A stretch of DNA of 64,000 nucleotides from contig CARFUA010000003.1 in NCBI GenBank assembly GCA_948976265.1, positions 111,693 to 175,692 on the forward strand. Direction: 5' to 3'. Source of the DNA: an uncultured Clostridia bacterium (GTDB taxonomy: Bacteria > Bacillota > Clostridia > TANB77 > CAG-508). Shown one piece after another: positions 1 to 7,980 of this stretch; the first letter of the stretch is position 1; each line of letters opens with the position of its first letter. Below the pieces are notes generated by a model. It worked only from the letters and a program-made list of their open reading frames with translations. It ran no database searches and had not been told where the DNA came from. Made by a program: the position numbers and the translations under genes.

Positions 1-175
1 ACAAAAAATACAAAACAAAAGTTTATTTTCAAAAAATTTGAATAGAAAAATAAGTCAAAAAAATAGTTTGCAAAAAGTTTTTTGATTTATTATTTCTTGT
101 CTGTCTTGATATACTTTTTTTGAAAATAATGTTATAATTATAGCGATAATTAGTAATTTATCGAGGAGGTAGTAT

Positions 176-730
176 ATGAAATACAAAGATTATGTTCCAA
201 CAATTTATGAATATGATAAAGAAAAAAATTTAAGATATGTATTAGGAAATTCAGGCAAAAATCCACTGATATGTATAGGAATAAATCCTAATGTGGCCTG
301 CAAAGAGTATTCTGATAGAACTATGAATATATTAATTAGTTTTTCAAAAAAGAATAATTATGATAGCTGTATTATGATTAATCCATATCCTTTAATTTGC
401 AGTAAGCCAAAAGATTTACCGAAAGAATTAGATAAGGATATTATTAATAAAAACTTAATTTATATAGAAAAAATTTTTAGTGAAGATAAGGAAAAAGATG
501 TATTGGTAATGTGGGGAGATTATGTATTATACAATGAAGATTTTAAAAATTCAGTTATTAAAATTTTAAATTTAGGCTTAAAATATAAAATGAATTTTTT
601 TAATATAAATAATTTAAGTAAAAGTGGAAATCCTTATCATTTGATGTATCTTTGTAGAGACAAAGAATTTAATGATGAAAATTATAAAATAAAAAAATTT
701 GATGTGGATAAATATTTAGAAAAGCTATAA
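176..730 (+). CDS. DUF1643 family protein
   Basis: This 184-residue cytoplasmic protein matches the DUF1643 pattern. It has a 'GINPNVA' segment near residue 35, where the family has a 'LNPSTA'-like motif. An 'INPYPL' strand follows, then 'VMWGD' near residue 115, and 'SGNPYHLMYL' near residue 148, which corresponds to the conserved G-N-P-x-H-x-L-Y-L end of the family. The biochemical role of the family is not established. The start is well supported by GAGGAGGT about 7 nt upstream. It stands alone, 87 bp ahead of the next gene, which has its own promoter. The assignment rests on motif memory, so the family is fairly sure and the function unknown. Confidence 0.75.
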   Translation: MKYKDYVPTIYEYDKEKNLRYVLGNSGKNPLICIGINPNVACKEYSDRTMNILISFSKKNNYDSCIMINPYPLICSKPKDLPKELDKDIINKNLIYIEKIFSEDKEKDVLVMWGDYVLYNEDFKNSVIKILNLGLKYKMNFFNINNLSKSGNPYHLMYLCRDKEFNDENYKIKKFDVDKYLEKL

Positions 731-767
731 AATTTAAGCAAATTACAATAAATAGGGCAGAATAAAC

Positions 768-796
768 TTGATAATTGTCTACTTTTATGATACAAT
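768..796 (+). promoter_or_regulatory. SigA-type promoter for the TVP38/DedA-like gene
   Basis: TTGATA at 768-773 and TACAAT at 791-796 are separated by exactly 17 bp, with a TG dinucleotide just before the -10. It lies 20 bp upstream of the ATG at 817. Confidence 0.65.
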
Positions 797-816
797 AACC
801 CAAATCGAGGTAATAA

Positions 817-1524
817 ATGAAGGAAAATAAAATCAACCAAATTAGAAAAATAATAGCATTCATCATCATGATATTGCTCATTATCGGCTTTGTTAAGATT
901 CTTCCGACTTTTATGAATCTTGTAACAGAAGAAGGAAGAGCTGAATTTGAAAATCAAATTAAAAGTCTTGGTGCAAAAGGTATTATATCAATTATTTCAT
1001 TGGAAATTTGCAAAATTATTTTAATCTTTTTGCCAGGAGAACCGATTGAATTAGTAGCTGGTATGTGTTATGGTCCTTTTTTCGGACTCTTGACAATCTA
1101 TGCTGGTGTTATTGTTAGCAATATTTTGATTATTTTTGCGGTAAAAAAATATGGAACGAAACTGGTAAAAGACGTGGTTCCAGAAGAAAAAATGCAGAAA
1201 GTAGAAGAGATGATAAATCGTCATCCCGACAAAAGTGAAATCACATTATTTGTATTATATTTTCTGCCAGTACTTCCCAAAGATTTTATCACATACATAG
1301 CAAGTTTGCTTCCAATGAGCAAAAGTAAGATATTAATGATATCTAGTGTCGCAAGATTTCCAGCAGTATTTTCTTCTGTTTTGGTGGGAAGCAAAATATT
1401 GATGGGAGACATCAAAGCAATCATAATGATTTATTTGATTACATATATTATTTCAGGAACAATTGCGATTATTTATAAGAAAAAGTTTGCCAAAGAAAGT
1501 AAAAAGGAGAAAAATCATGAGTAA
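817..1524 (+). CDS. TVP38/TMEM64 (VTT/SNARE-associated) family membrane protein
   Basis: This 235-residue integral membrane protein carries the VTT/DedA superfamily signature. 'LPGEPIELVAGMCYG' near residues 74-88 is followed by a glycine-rich re-entrant segment and a Lys/Arg-rich stretch. Further hydrophobic helices follow ('LFVLYFLPVLPKDFITYIASLLP' region, then the C-terminal pair). DedA-superfamily proteins are lipid scramblases or transporters, and the UptA branch recycles undecaprenyl phosphate. This one looks closer to the TVP38 branch, so its substrate is inferred at best. GAGG lies 8 nt before the ATG. The gene overlaps the DUF368 gene by 8 nt, implying translational coupling. Confidence 0.8.
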   Translation: MKENKINQIRKIIAFIIMILLIIGFVKILPTFMNLVTEEGRAEFENQIKSLGAKGIISIISLEICKIILIFLPGEPIELVAGMCYGPFFGLLTIYAGVIVSNILIIFAVKKYGTKLVKDVVPEEKMQKVEEMINRHPDKSEITLFVLYFLPVLPKDFITYIASLLPMSKSKILMISSVARFPAVFSSVLVGSKILMGDIKAIIMIYLITYIISGTIAIIYKKKFAKESKKEKNHE

Positions 1525-2402
1525 TGTATTAAATTTTATTAGAGGATTTTGCATGGCGTTAGCCGATAGTGTGCCAGGTGTTTCTGGCGGGACGATAGCG
1601 TTTTTGCTTGGATTTTATGATAAATTCATCAGTTCGCTAGACAATTTAATTTCGGGAACGAAAGAAGAAAGAAAAGAAGCGATTGTTTTTTTGATTAAAA
1701 TTGGGATTGGTTGGGCAGTCCGGATTTGTCTTAGCAATGCTTGTTCTAGCCAATATTTTTGAAAGTCATATTTATGCGGTTAGTTCGACGTTTTTGGGAT
1801 TTGTTTTATTTTCGATTCCATTGGTAATTATGGAAGAAAAAGAAGTGATAAAGGGAAAATATAAAAATATTATATTTACAGTTATCGGAACAGCACTGGT
1901 TGTTTTAATTTCTGTTTTTAATCCAGCAGCTGACGTAAATGTTGCTCATTTGACATTTGGTTCTGCCATTTATATTTTTGTGGCTGGCGCAATTGCGATT
2001 ACAGCGATGGTATTGCCAGGAATTTCGGGCTCAACTTTATTATTAATTTTTGGTTTGTATTTGCCAATTGTATCAGCGGTAAAAGAATTTTTACATCTAA
2101 ATTTAGCTTATTTTCCAGTATTATGTGTATTTGGTTTGGGAATTTTGGTGGGGATTATTTCAGTAATAAAATTGATTCGAATGTGTTTGAAAAAATATAG
2201 AAGTCAAACGATTTATGCAATTATAGGATTAATGATTGGTTCCTTATTTTCAATTGTGCAAGGACCAACCACATTGGATGTACCACAAGAAGCAATGACT
2301 TTGCAAACATTTAGCATCTTATTTTTTATCATCGGTGGAGCTGTGATTTTTGGATTGCAAAAATTGAGAAGTGTGATGGAGAAGAAAGAAGAAAAAGATT
2401 GA
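1517..2402 (+). pseudogene. DUF368 (PopT-type polyprenyl-phosphate transporter family), frameshifted
   Basis: The start at 1517 opens with 'MSNVLNFIRGFCMALADSVPGVSGGTIA'-like sequence, the hallmark N-terminus of DUF368, with the conserved 'PGVSGGT' motif. The reading frame breaks near 1720. It continues one frame over through a second family motif, 'LPGISGSTLLLIFG', and the C-terminal helices to a stop at 2402. Removing one C at 1720-1721 would join 'GIGWAV' to 'GFVLAML' and give one 294-residue protein of normal family length. DUF368 members (PopT) have been shown to translocate undecaprenyl phosphate. As written, the gene encodes only an 81-residue N-terminal fragment. A sequencing error is as plausible as true inactivation. 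Confidence 0.85.
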
Positions 2403-2427
2403 CAAATTATGTAAAGCGCGGTATAAT
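2399..2427 (+). promoter_or_regulatory. Strong SigA-type promoter for the 50-residue membrane peptide
   Basis: TTGACA (2399-2404) and TATAAT (2422-2427) have a 17-bp spacer. The -35 box overlaps the stop codon of the preceding gene. The spacer begins with the ATTATGTAAA element seen in several other promoters of this window. Confidence 0.8.
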
Positions 2428-2481
2428 ATATTTAAATAAATTATAGTAATTCTACTATCAAAACAAAAGGAGGAAGACAAA

Positions 2482-2634
2482 ATGAAGGATACTAGTAAAA
2501 ATTACATTTTAGGGTGTGTATGTGGTGGAATTGTAGGAACACTTCTTGTAAAGAATTTTGGCATAATGCAAATAATACTGATAAGTGTCATTGCTGTAAT
2601 TCTGGGAATCATTTTCTGGTTATGCAGTAGATAG
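2482..2634 (+). CDS. Small membrane protein, 50 residues
   Basis: The ORF follows a perfect AAAGGAGG site 8 nt before ATG, 55 nt downstream of a consensus promoter, and is closed by a terminator. That makes it a real gene despite its size. The peptide has two hydrophobic segments. The first is glycine/cysteine-rich ('YILGCVCGGIVGTLLV', residues 8-23) and the second is at residues 28-48, with a short KNF turn between. The layout suggests a two-helix hairpin. I do not recognise a family. It is monocistronic, and its strong promoter suggests abundant or condition-independent expression. Confidence 0.65.
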   Translation: MKDTSKNYILGCVCGGIVGTLLVKNFGIMQIILISVIAVILGIIFWLCSR

Positions 2635-2642
2635 TGTTGGAG

Positions 2643-2681
2643 AAAAACCGATGTTTAAGAAATTTCAAACATCGGTTTTTC
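2643..2681. terminator. Bidirectional intrinsic terminator
   Basis: An A-rich inverted repeat has arms AACCGATGTTT and AAACATCGGTT around a short loop. It is flanked by an A-run and a T-run, and sits between convergent genes. Confidence 0.85.
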
Positions 2682-2683
2682 TT

Positions 2684-2929
2684 TTATGCATTTGCATATT
2701 TTGTTTTTGTAGCATCAATTTTTGTTTGCTCTGCTGTATCGGTTTTGTACCAACCTTTTTCGGACATTAAATTATAAAGCTTATTTTGAATATCCAACGA
2801 AATATTCAAAGCTTCTTTAAAAGCTTGATGAACTTCTGCAGTTGTTGATTCAATTGCTCCATGAAGATATAAATCGCAAACTCCTTTAATGATTAATAAT
2901 TCATTTTCCATTAAATCTCTATCTTCCAT
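2684..2929 (-). CDS. Spore coat protein, CotF family
   Basis: This 81-residue protein has the coat-F signature: 'GVCDLYLHGAIES' at residues 16-28, then a long amphipathic helix and 'SEKGWY' near residue 60. It also has the short polar tail of this family. CotF-type proteins are assembled into the spore coat. The gene lies 10 bp downstream of a second short coat-like gene on the same strand, and both probably form one sporulation operon. Its ribosome site is AAGGAGGAAAT just ahead of the ATG. The family call is firm; a specific coat position is not inferable. Confidence 0.85.
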   Translation of the reverse strand: MEDRDLMENELLIIKGVCDLYLHGAIESTTAEVHQAFKEALNISLDIQNKLYNLMSEKGWYKTDTAEQTKIDATKTKYANA

Positions 2930-2939
2930 TATTTCCTCC

Positions 2940-3113
2940 TTATAATAAATTTTTAAACTTGTTTAATAAATCCGTATGCGTTTTTTCTAATTCTGCTACA
3001 TAAGCAGAAAGTGCTGGGTCTGTTAATTTTGCTGATGTTTTTCCAGCGCAGCATTTCATAAATTTTTCATGTCCTAAAGCATCTTCGACGTATAAAAGTT
3101 CTTTGCCTGTCAT
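2940..3113 (-). CDS. Small spore coat-associated protein (CotF partner)
   Basis: This 57-residue protein opens 'MTGKELLYVEDALGHEKFM', the usual beginning of the short partner encoded beside CotF genes in Clostridia. It aligns with the N-terminal half of longer CotF proteins. I chose the ATG at 3113 over an in-frame GTG three codons earlier because AGGAAAGG is 8 nt from the ATG. A two-cysteine 'KCCAGK' segment sits near residue 21. It is first in the operon and precedes the CotF gene by 10 bp. Confidence 0.75.
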   Translation of the reverse strand: MTGKELLYVEDALGHEKFMKCCAGKTSAKLTDPALSAYVAELEKTHTDLLNKFKNLL

Positions 3114-3227
3114 GATTATCACCTTTCCTTTCTTTGTTAAAAGTAGTATTGCCTAAATTGAAGAACCTATACCAAAAAGTGAATTTTAATTTTAACATTG
3201 GATAAATAAAAAGAGATTTAACCTTTT

Positions 3228-3256
3228 ATTATATCACATTTTTTAGATTTTTACAA
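3228..3256 (-). promoter_or_regulatory. Promoter-like sequence upstream of the coat operon
   Basis: Read on the minus strand, TTGTAA (3256-3251) and TATAAT (3233-3228) are 17 bp apart, with ATGTGA ahead of the -10. It is about 115 bp upstream of the coat genes. A sporulation-sigma promoter would be expected nearer the genes, so this may be a second, vegetative-type start. Confidence 0.4.
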
Positions 3257-3325
3257 GTATCCAATTATGTAGAAATCATATCCAGTAGTGTAAGAAACTT
3301 TGCATTTTCCGATTCTTTAAAAGAT

Positions 3326-3354
3326 TTGACAATATGCCAAAAATATGCTATAAT
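3326..3354 (+). promoter_or_regulatory. Consensus SigA promoter for gdpP
   Basis: TTGACA (3326-3331), a 17-bp spacer ending ATATGC, and TATAAT (3349-3354), 32 bp before the gdpP start. Confidence 0.85.
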
Positions 3355-3386
3355 ACAACATATTAATTTATTTTTGAGGAGAAAAT

Positions 3387-5420
3387 ATGACCGAAAAAAG
3401 TAAACAAAAATTGGAGAAATTCAATTGGAAGCTTAATTTGTACGTTATTGTTATTGTAGCACTGTGTATCGTGCTATGTATTTATGATATAAAATGTCTA
3501 ATTCCTTCGGTGTTATTGTGTGTATTTGTGATTGGCTATACGATTTGGGTGAGTGATAAAAGGAAGCTTGAAATTGTGAATCATATTCAAGAATTGACTA
3601 CCGATGTGAATATGGCAACTAGAAATAATTTAGTCAATTCTCCGATTCCATTATTATTAATTGAAACCGATGGAACGATTATTTGGAAAAGTAAGAGTTT
3701 TATTGATGAGTTTAAGGGAATCGATGTGGTAACTTATTTAAATTCGATGATTAAAGAAATCAAGATAAACATTGAAAAAGAACAAGAAGAAGGAAAAGAT
3801 TTCAACAAAAATAAGTATATTACAAAACAGTTTAATATTGAAGGCAAGTTTTACAAAATCTATTGTGCTGTTTCTAAAAGTAAGAAAAAAGATAAAAGAA
3901 AACAGCGTGAATATCAATTAACCTTATATTTTATTGATGATACAAAATATAATGAATTATTTGACCAATATAACAATTCCAAAACTTGTATTGGAATTGC
4001 GATGATTGATAATTATGAAGAATTAATGCAAAGAGCTATTCCAGAAGATAGAGTCGAATTGGTTACCAATGTTGAAAAAGTAATTTTAGATTGGGCAAAA
4101 GAAACTGGTGGATTGATTGTCAAAACAGAAAGAGATCGATTTTTATATGTATTTGAACAACAATATTTATCGAATATAGAAAAAGAAAAAGTAAGTGTTT
4201 TAGATAAAGTAAAAAGCCTGACTGAAAATTCAAATATTCGTGTGACATTGAGTATTGCCATTTCGAATGAAGGAAATAATAATTTTGAAAAATATAAATC
4301 TGCTTTGGCTGGCATGGATATTGTACTAGGACGTGGTGGTGACCAAGCACTTATTCGAAAAGAAGGGAAATATAAATTCTATGGTGGCAATACCGTAGAG
4401 CAAGAAAAGAGAACAAAGGTAAAAGCTAGAACAGTGGCGGCTTCTATTGCAGATGCCATTGGAAATTCTTCAAATGTTATGATTATGGGGCACAGTAATG
4501 TTGATATTGATGCGATTGGTTCAGGACTTGGTATGTATCGATTGGCGAAAACATTAGAAAAAGAGGCTTATATTGTGTCAGAACCAAAAGGAAAATCTTT
4601 GGGGAAATTTTTAGAAGCATTTTATGAAAATGAAGAGTACCAGGAGGTTATGATTTCTACTGAAGAAGCAGAAAGTAGAATTGATAAAGATACCTTATTA
4701 ATTGTGGTAGATACCCATAAAGCGAGTTTTGTAGAATTTCCGGAATTATTAAAACAAGTGGAAAAGAAAATTGTGATTGACCATCATAGAAAGGCACCTG
4801 AGGCAATTACGGATGTTTTAGTTTCTTTCCATGAGGTATATGCTTCGTCAGCGGCTGAACTTGTGACAGAAATTATTCAATATGCTGCCGATGATGTGAA
4901 ATTGACTTTGCTTGAAGCGGAAAGTTTATATGGCGGAATCATGGTGGATACAAAAAACTTTACATTTAAAACAGGTGTTAGAACATTTGAAGCGGCAGCG
5001 TATTTGAGAAAATTTGGGGTAGATATTATCAAAGTTAAAAAATGGTTTCAGGCGGATTTGGAGAGTTATAATGTGATTGCAGAAATTATCAAAAGCGTTG
5101 AAATTACGAATGATACGATTGCCATTGCTGTTTATGATAACGAAGAAGATGAAAATGCTAATTTGATTTGTGCCAAGGCAGCAGATGAATTGCTTACAAT
5201 TAGCAATATCACAGCTTCTTTTGTGATTGGAAAGATGGATGAAAAAGTATTTATTAGTGGACGTTCGATTGGCGATATTAATGTTCAAATTATCCTAGAA
5301 AAATTGGGCGGTGGTGGTCATATCACTTTGGCTGGTGCCCAAATTGAAGGATTGACTTTGGAAGAAGCAAGAGATGAATTGGTGATTCGAATTAATGAGT
5401 ATTTGACAGAAATTGAATAG
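3387..5420 (+). CDS. gdpP: GdpP-type cyclic-di-AMP phosphodiesterase
   Basis: This 677-residue membrane enzyme hydrolyses the second messenger c-di-AMP and so influences potassium balance, osmotic tolerance and wall stress. Two membrane helices lie at about residues 16-34 and 39-55. A PAS-like region follows (about 60-175), then a degenerate GGDEF domain (about 190-330). The DHH phosphoesterase domain shows 'GHSNVDIDAIGSG' near 368, 'VVDTHK' near 437 and 'VIDHHRKAPEA' near 460. DHHA1 ends with 'GGGGHITLAGAQ' near 637. Length and order match the family (about 660 residues). It heads the gdpP-rplI-dnaB arrangement common in Firmicutes, but here an extra gene separates it from rplI. Confidence 0.95.
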   Translation: MTEKSKQKLEKFNWKLNLYVIVIVALCIVLCIYDIKCLIPSVLLCVFVIGYTIWVSDKRKLEIVNHIQELTTDVNMATRNNLVNSPIPLLLIETDGTIIWKSKSFIDEFKGIDVVTYLNSMIKEIKINIEKEQEEGKDFNKNKYITKQFNIEGKFYKIYCAVSKSKKKDKRKQREYQLTLYFIDDTKYNELFDQYNNSKTCIGIAMIDNYEELMQRAIPEDRVELVTNVEKVILDWAKETGGLIVKTERDRFLYVFEQQYLSNIEKEKVSVLDKVKSLTENSNIRVTLSIAISNEGNNNFEKYKSALAGMDIVLGRGGDQALIRKEGKYKFYGGNTVEQEKRTKVKARTVAASIADAIGNSSNVMIMGHSNVDIDAIGSGLGMYRLAKTLEKEAYIVSEPKGKSLGKFLEAFYENEEYQEVMISTEEAESRIDKDTLLIVVDTHKASFVEFPELLKQVEKKIVIDHHRKAPEAITDVLVSFHEVYASSAAELVTEIIQYAADDVKLTLLEAESLYGGIMVDTKNFTFKTGVRTFEAAAYLRKFGVDIIKVKKWFQADLESYNVIAEIIKSVEITNDTIAIAVYDNEEDENANLICAKAADELLTISNITASFVIGKMDEKVFISGRSIGDINVQIILEKLGGGGHITLAGAQIEGLTLEEARDELVIRINEYLTEIE

Positions 5421-5425
5421 TATAG

Positions 5426-5450
5426 AAAAGCGATTTTATTCGCTTTTTTT
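5426..5450 (+). terminator. Intrinsic terminator after gdpP
   Basis: AAAGCGA and TCGCTTT form a stem followed by a T-run, 6 bp after the gdpP stop. Confidence 0.8.
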
Positions 5451-5497
5451 GTTAGATAAGATAGTTTAGAAGTGTGGAAAAATATTTACAGTTGGTA

Positions 5498-5526
5498 TTG
5501 ACAAACAAATAATTTAGATATATATA
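5498..5526 (+). promoter_or_regulatory. Promoter for the 604-residue coiled-coil gene
   Basis: TTGACA (5498-5503) and TATATA (5521-5526) with a 17-bp spacer, 43 bp before the ATG. Confidence 0.65.
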
Positions 5527-5569
5527 TTAGTAACATAAAATAAAAGTTAATAAATTAGGAGTAAAAATT

Positions 5570-7384
5570 ATGGGATTAGTAGATAGAAGACAAGAAATTG
5601 AGGAAGAAGTAAACAAAATGAAGGCTAATTTGACACAACTTGAAAATGATGAAAGTAGGATATATGACTTAGATTATGCTATTCTTCAGTTGCAAGAACT
5701 TATGAAGAACAGTGTATTATCAGAGATGGAACAATGGGGGACAGGATATGGCGTGGAGACTGTGGAAAATGTGATTGTGGAAAAATTTAGTGAACTTAGA
5801 AGAAATGTTGCAAGTCAAACAACAGCTGAACTTTCGGATTATATTAAAAAGACGTTGAGTGGATTTGATAATGGAATCGAACACTATAAAGTAGTTTTAG
5901 CTTGGGATGAAGAAGAACTTTCAAGAGTGGAAGAATCAAGAAATAATGGTGAAATTGATGATGTACTATATGCTGAACTTTTTGAGAGACAAAAAGAAGA
6001 TTTAAAAGTGAATGGTGCTGCTATGCAAGCAATTTGGAACAGGTATATGGGGAATGGTAGAGACAAAGAGGATTTGGAGGAAAGAGGGAAAAATCGAAAT
6101 GAGTTAGCCCAATATTTAGAAAATTTTTCTAAATATTTGCGAAAGGAAGTAAAAAGTTCTTTGCAGAGTCAAGTAGAAGTGGGAGCAATTAGTTTAAAGG
6201 ATGGAGTAAGCCTAGAAGATGCAAAGGATGCGGTTTCTGGAGTGATGTTTTATAACTTTAGCAGTATAGAAGAAGAACAGGATTGGCTTTTGAGGCAAGA
6301 TTACAACAAAGTATTTGAAATTATGGATACTTTTGTATCAGAAGAAATTGTGCGTTTGATGAATAGTATTGATGAGATGCAACCAAAAAAAGCTCAAATT
6401 GAGACAGAAAAACAAGAGGAAACGGCTGAAAAAACAGAAGACACAACTAAGAAGAAAGCAAAAGAAGAAACTAAGGTAGAAAAAGCAGATGAGAAAATTG
6501 AGCAAGTGGCAAGCAAAGAAAAACCTAAAAAGACGAAATCTGATTCTAAAACAACAATGCCATTTAAACAAGAAGAAACATTAGTAATTGATGAAGTTCT
6601 TGAGAATATTGGAAAAGAAATGGAAAATATTGAAGCGTCTGATAGTGAGTACAAGGATTTTAGGCTAAAACGACTTCTTGATTTGCAAAAATTATTTGAA
6701 GCTTGTAAGAGAGGTGACAAACTGAAACAATTTGAAGAACCAGGTTTCAATTATAGAATTGGAACAACCATGGATTTGGATCTGGCAACAGGAATGGGTA
6801 TGAGATTTGATAATTATTTATTGAAGGAAGAGAGTCAGACGAAAAATACAACAATTGCTGATTTACAAGGAAAGAATCAGGAATTTCACGAATATCAAAT
6901 AGAATCAGCGGATAAGGAAGTGATAATACAAGATAAAGAAACTACAATTAAAGAACAAGAACAACGTATTGCGCAATTGCAAGAGATGTTGAGAGAGAAA
7001 GAACTTGAATTGCAAGAAAAAGATAAACAATTAACACAGCAGAATCAGGTTCTAAAAAAATCAGAACAGGAAAAACAATGGTGGAAAGGGCAATTTCAAG
7101 AAGCTAAAGTGCAATTGCAAGATGAGCAGAATACGAGTTTATTAAAAAGAATTTCAGAGGGGATTTTGAAGAGACTTCCAGAAGGAATTAGAAATTTCTT
7201 TACGAGAAATAAGACAACTCAATTGAATGAAGCACGTGAAATTAAAGAGTTAGATAGCGAGGGATTTGATAAGCGTGTTCAATGTTCAGTAGACTCGAGT
7301 GTACAAGCAGCCAATAAAGTAAGAGATACCAGAACGAATAAGAGAGAACAATCTTCAGACGGGTTTGACTATGATGATAAATAA
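5570..7384 (+). CDS. Large charged coiled-coil protein of unknown function
   Basis: I do not recognise this 604-residue protein. Residues 1-260 are predicted mostly helical, with a short coiled coil at the start and tryptophan-containing segments. Residues about 265-335 are a low-complexity Lys/Glu/Thr linker. Residues about 350-430 form a second folded region with 'GTTMDLDLATGMGMRFDNYLL'-like sequence. Residues about 440-520 are a strong glutamine/glutamate-rich coiled coil. An arginine-rich segment ('LLKRISEGILKRLPEG' onward) and a polar tail follow. There is no signal peptide or clear membrane helix. It has its own promoter and terminator, so it is a monocistronic insertion between gdpP and rplI. 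A scaffold or filament-forming role is possible but is only inference. Confidence 0.85.
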   Translation: MGLVDRRQEIEEEVNKMKANLTQLENDESRIYDLDYAILQLQELMKNSVLSEMEQWGTGYGVETVENVIVEKFSELRRNVASQTTAELSDYIKKTLSGFDNGIEHYKVVLAWDEEELSRVEESRNNGEIDDVLYAELFERQKEDLKVNGAAMQAIWNRYMGNGRDKEDLEERGKNRNELAQYLENFSKYLRKEVKSSLQSQVEVGAISLKDGVSLEDAKDAVSGVMFYNFSSIEEEQDWLLRQDYNKVFEIMDTFVSEEIVRLMNSIDEMQPKKAQIETEKQEETAEKTEDTTKKKAKEETKVEKADEKIEQVASKEKPKKTKSDSKTTMPFKQEETLVIDEVLENIGKEMENIEASDSEYKDFRLKRLLDLQKLFEACKRGDKLKQFEEPGFNYRIGTTMDLDLATGMGMRFDNYLLKEESQTKNTTIADLQGKNQEFHEYQIESADKEVIIQDKETTIKEQEQRIAQLQEMLREKELELQEKDKQLTQQNQVLKKSEQEKQWWKGQFQEAKVQLQDEQNTSLLKRISEGILKRLPEGIRNFFTRNKTTQLNEAREIKELDSEGFDKRVQCSVDSSVQAANKVRDTRTNKREQSSDGFDYDDK

Positions 7385-7391
7385 ATATTGG

Positions 7392-7424
7392 AACGGAAAT
7401 AATTTAAAGTTATTTCCGTTTTTT
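7392..7424 (+). terminator. Intrinsic terminator
   Basis: An 11-bp stem (AACGGAAATAA with TTATTTCCGTT) is followed by Ts, just after the stop at 7384. Confidence 0.85.
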
Positions 7425-7454
7425 GATTTTTGCTGGAAGATTTTACAAAAAAGC

Positions 7455-7483
7455 TTGAAAAATCGCTCATTTTGTTATACAAT
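7455..7483 (+). promoter_or_regulatory. Promoter for rplI-dnaB
   Basis: TTGAAA (7455-7460) and TACAAT (7478-7483) with a 17-bp spacer, 36 bp before the rplI start. Confidence 0.65.
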
Positions 7484-7518
7484 AGATAAAACAAAATGAG
7501 ATAATGAAAGGAGAAAGA

Positions 7519-7965
7519 ATGAAAGTTATATTAAAGGAAAATATTAAAGGCGTAGGCAAGAAAGATCAAGTTATTAATGCTGCGGATGGATATGCAAGAA
7601 ATTATTTATTTCCCAAAAATTTAGCTATTCCAGCAGATACAGGAAATATGAATAATTTAAAGGCTAAACAAGATTCAGAAGACTTTAGAAGAGGCGAAGA
7701 TAAAAAGGCTTCTCAAGAATTGGCTAAAAAAATGGAAAATATAACGTTAGTATTTAAGGTAAAAGCAGGCGAAAATGGGCGTTTATTTGGTGCCATAACA
7801 GCAAAAGAAATTGCAGAGACATTAAAAAAAGAGTATAACATTATAGTAGACAAAAAAAAGATTTTATTGTCAGAGAGCATTAAAGTGGCTGGAACGATAA
7901 AAATTGATATTAAATTAAATGAAGGAGTTATGGCAAAATTGTCAGTTATGGTAACAACTGTATAA
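7519..7965 (+). CDS. rplI: 50S ribosomal protein L9
   Basis: This 148-residue protein starts 'MKVILKENIKGVGKK', the diagnostic L9 N-terminus. It continues with 'DGYARNYLFPKNLA' near residues 24-37, a long central helix rich in Lys/Glu, and the C-terminal domain with 'GENGRLFGAIT'. L9 binds 23S rRNA near the L1 stalk and helps hold the reading frame. I start at 7519 rather than the in-frame ATG at 7504 because the AAAGGAG site at 7507-7513 lies between them. It is followed 15 bp later by dnaB, with which it is probably cotranscribed. Confidence 0.95.
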   Translation: MKVILKENIKGVGKKDQVINAADGYARNYLFPKNLAIPADTGNMNNLKAKQDSEDFRRGEDKKASQELAKKMENITLVFKVKAGENGRLFGAITAKEIAETLKKEYNIIVDKKKILLSESIKVAGTIKIDIKLNEGVMAKLSVMVTTV

Positions 7966-7980
7966 GAAGGAGACAAGTAA

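Noticed and set aside
1..175. Promoter ahead of the DUF1643 gene
   Set aside because: TATAAT at 133-138 is good, but the nearest -35-like TTGATA is 21 bp away; too weak to list.
5884..6066. Serine- or phenylalanine-rich minus-strand ORFs inside large plus-strand genes (for example here and around 6338-6750)
   Set aside because: They mirror Glu/Lys-rich codons of the real gene and have no ribosome sites or recognisable domains.
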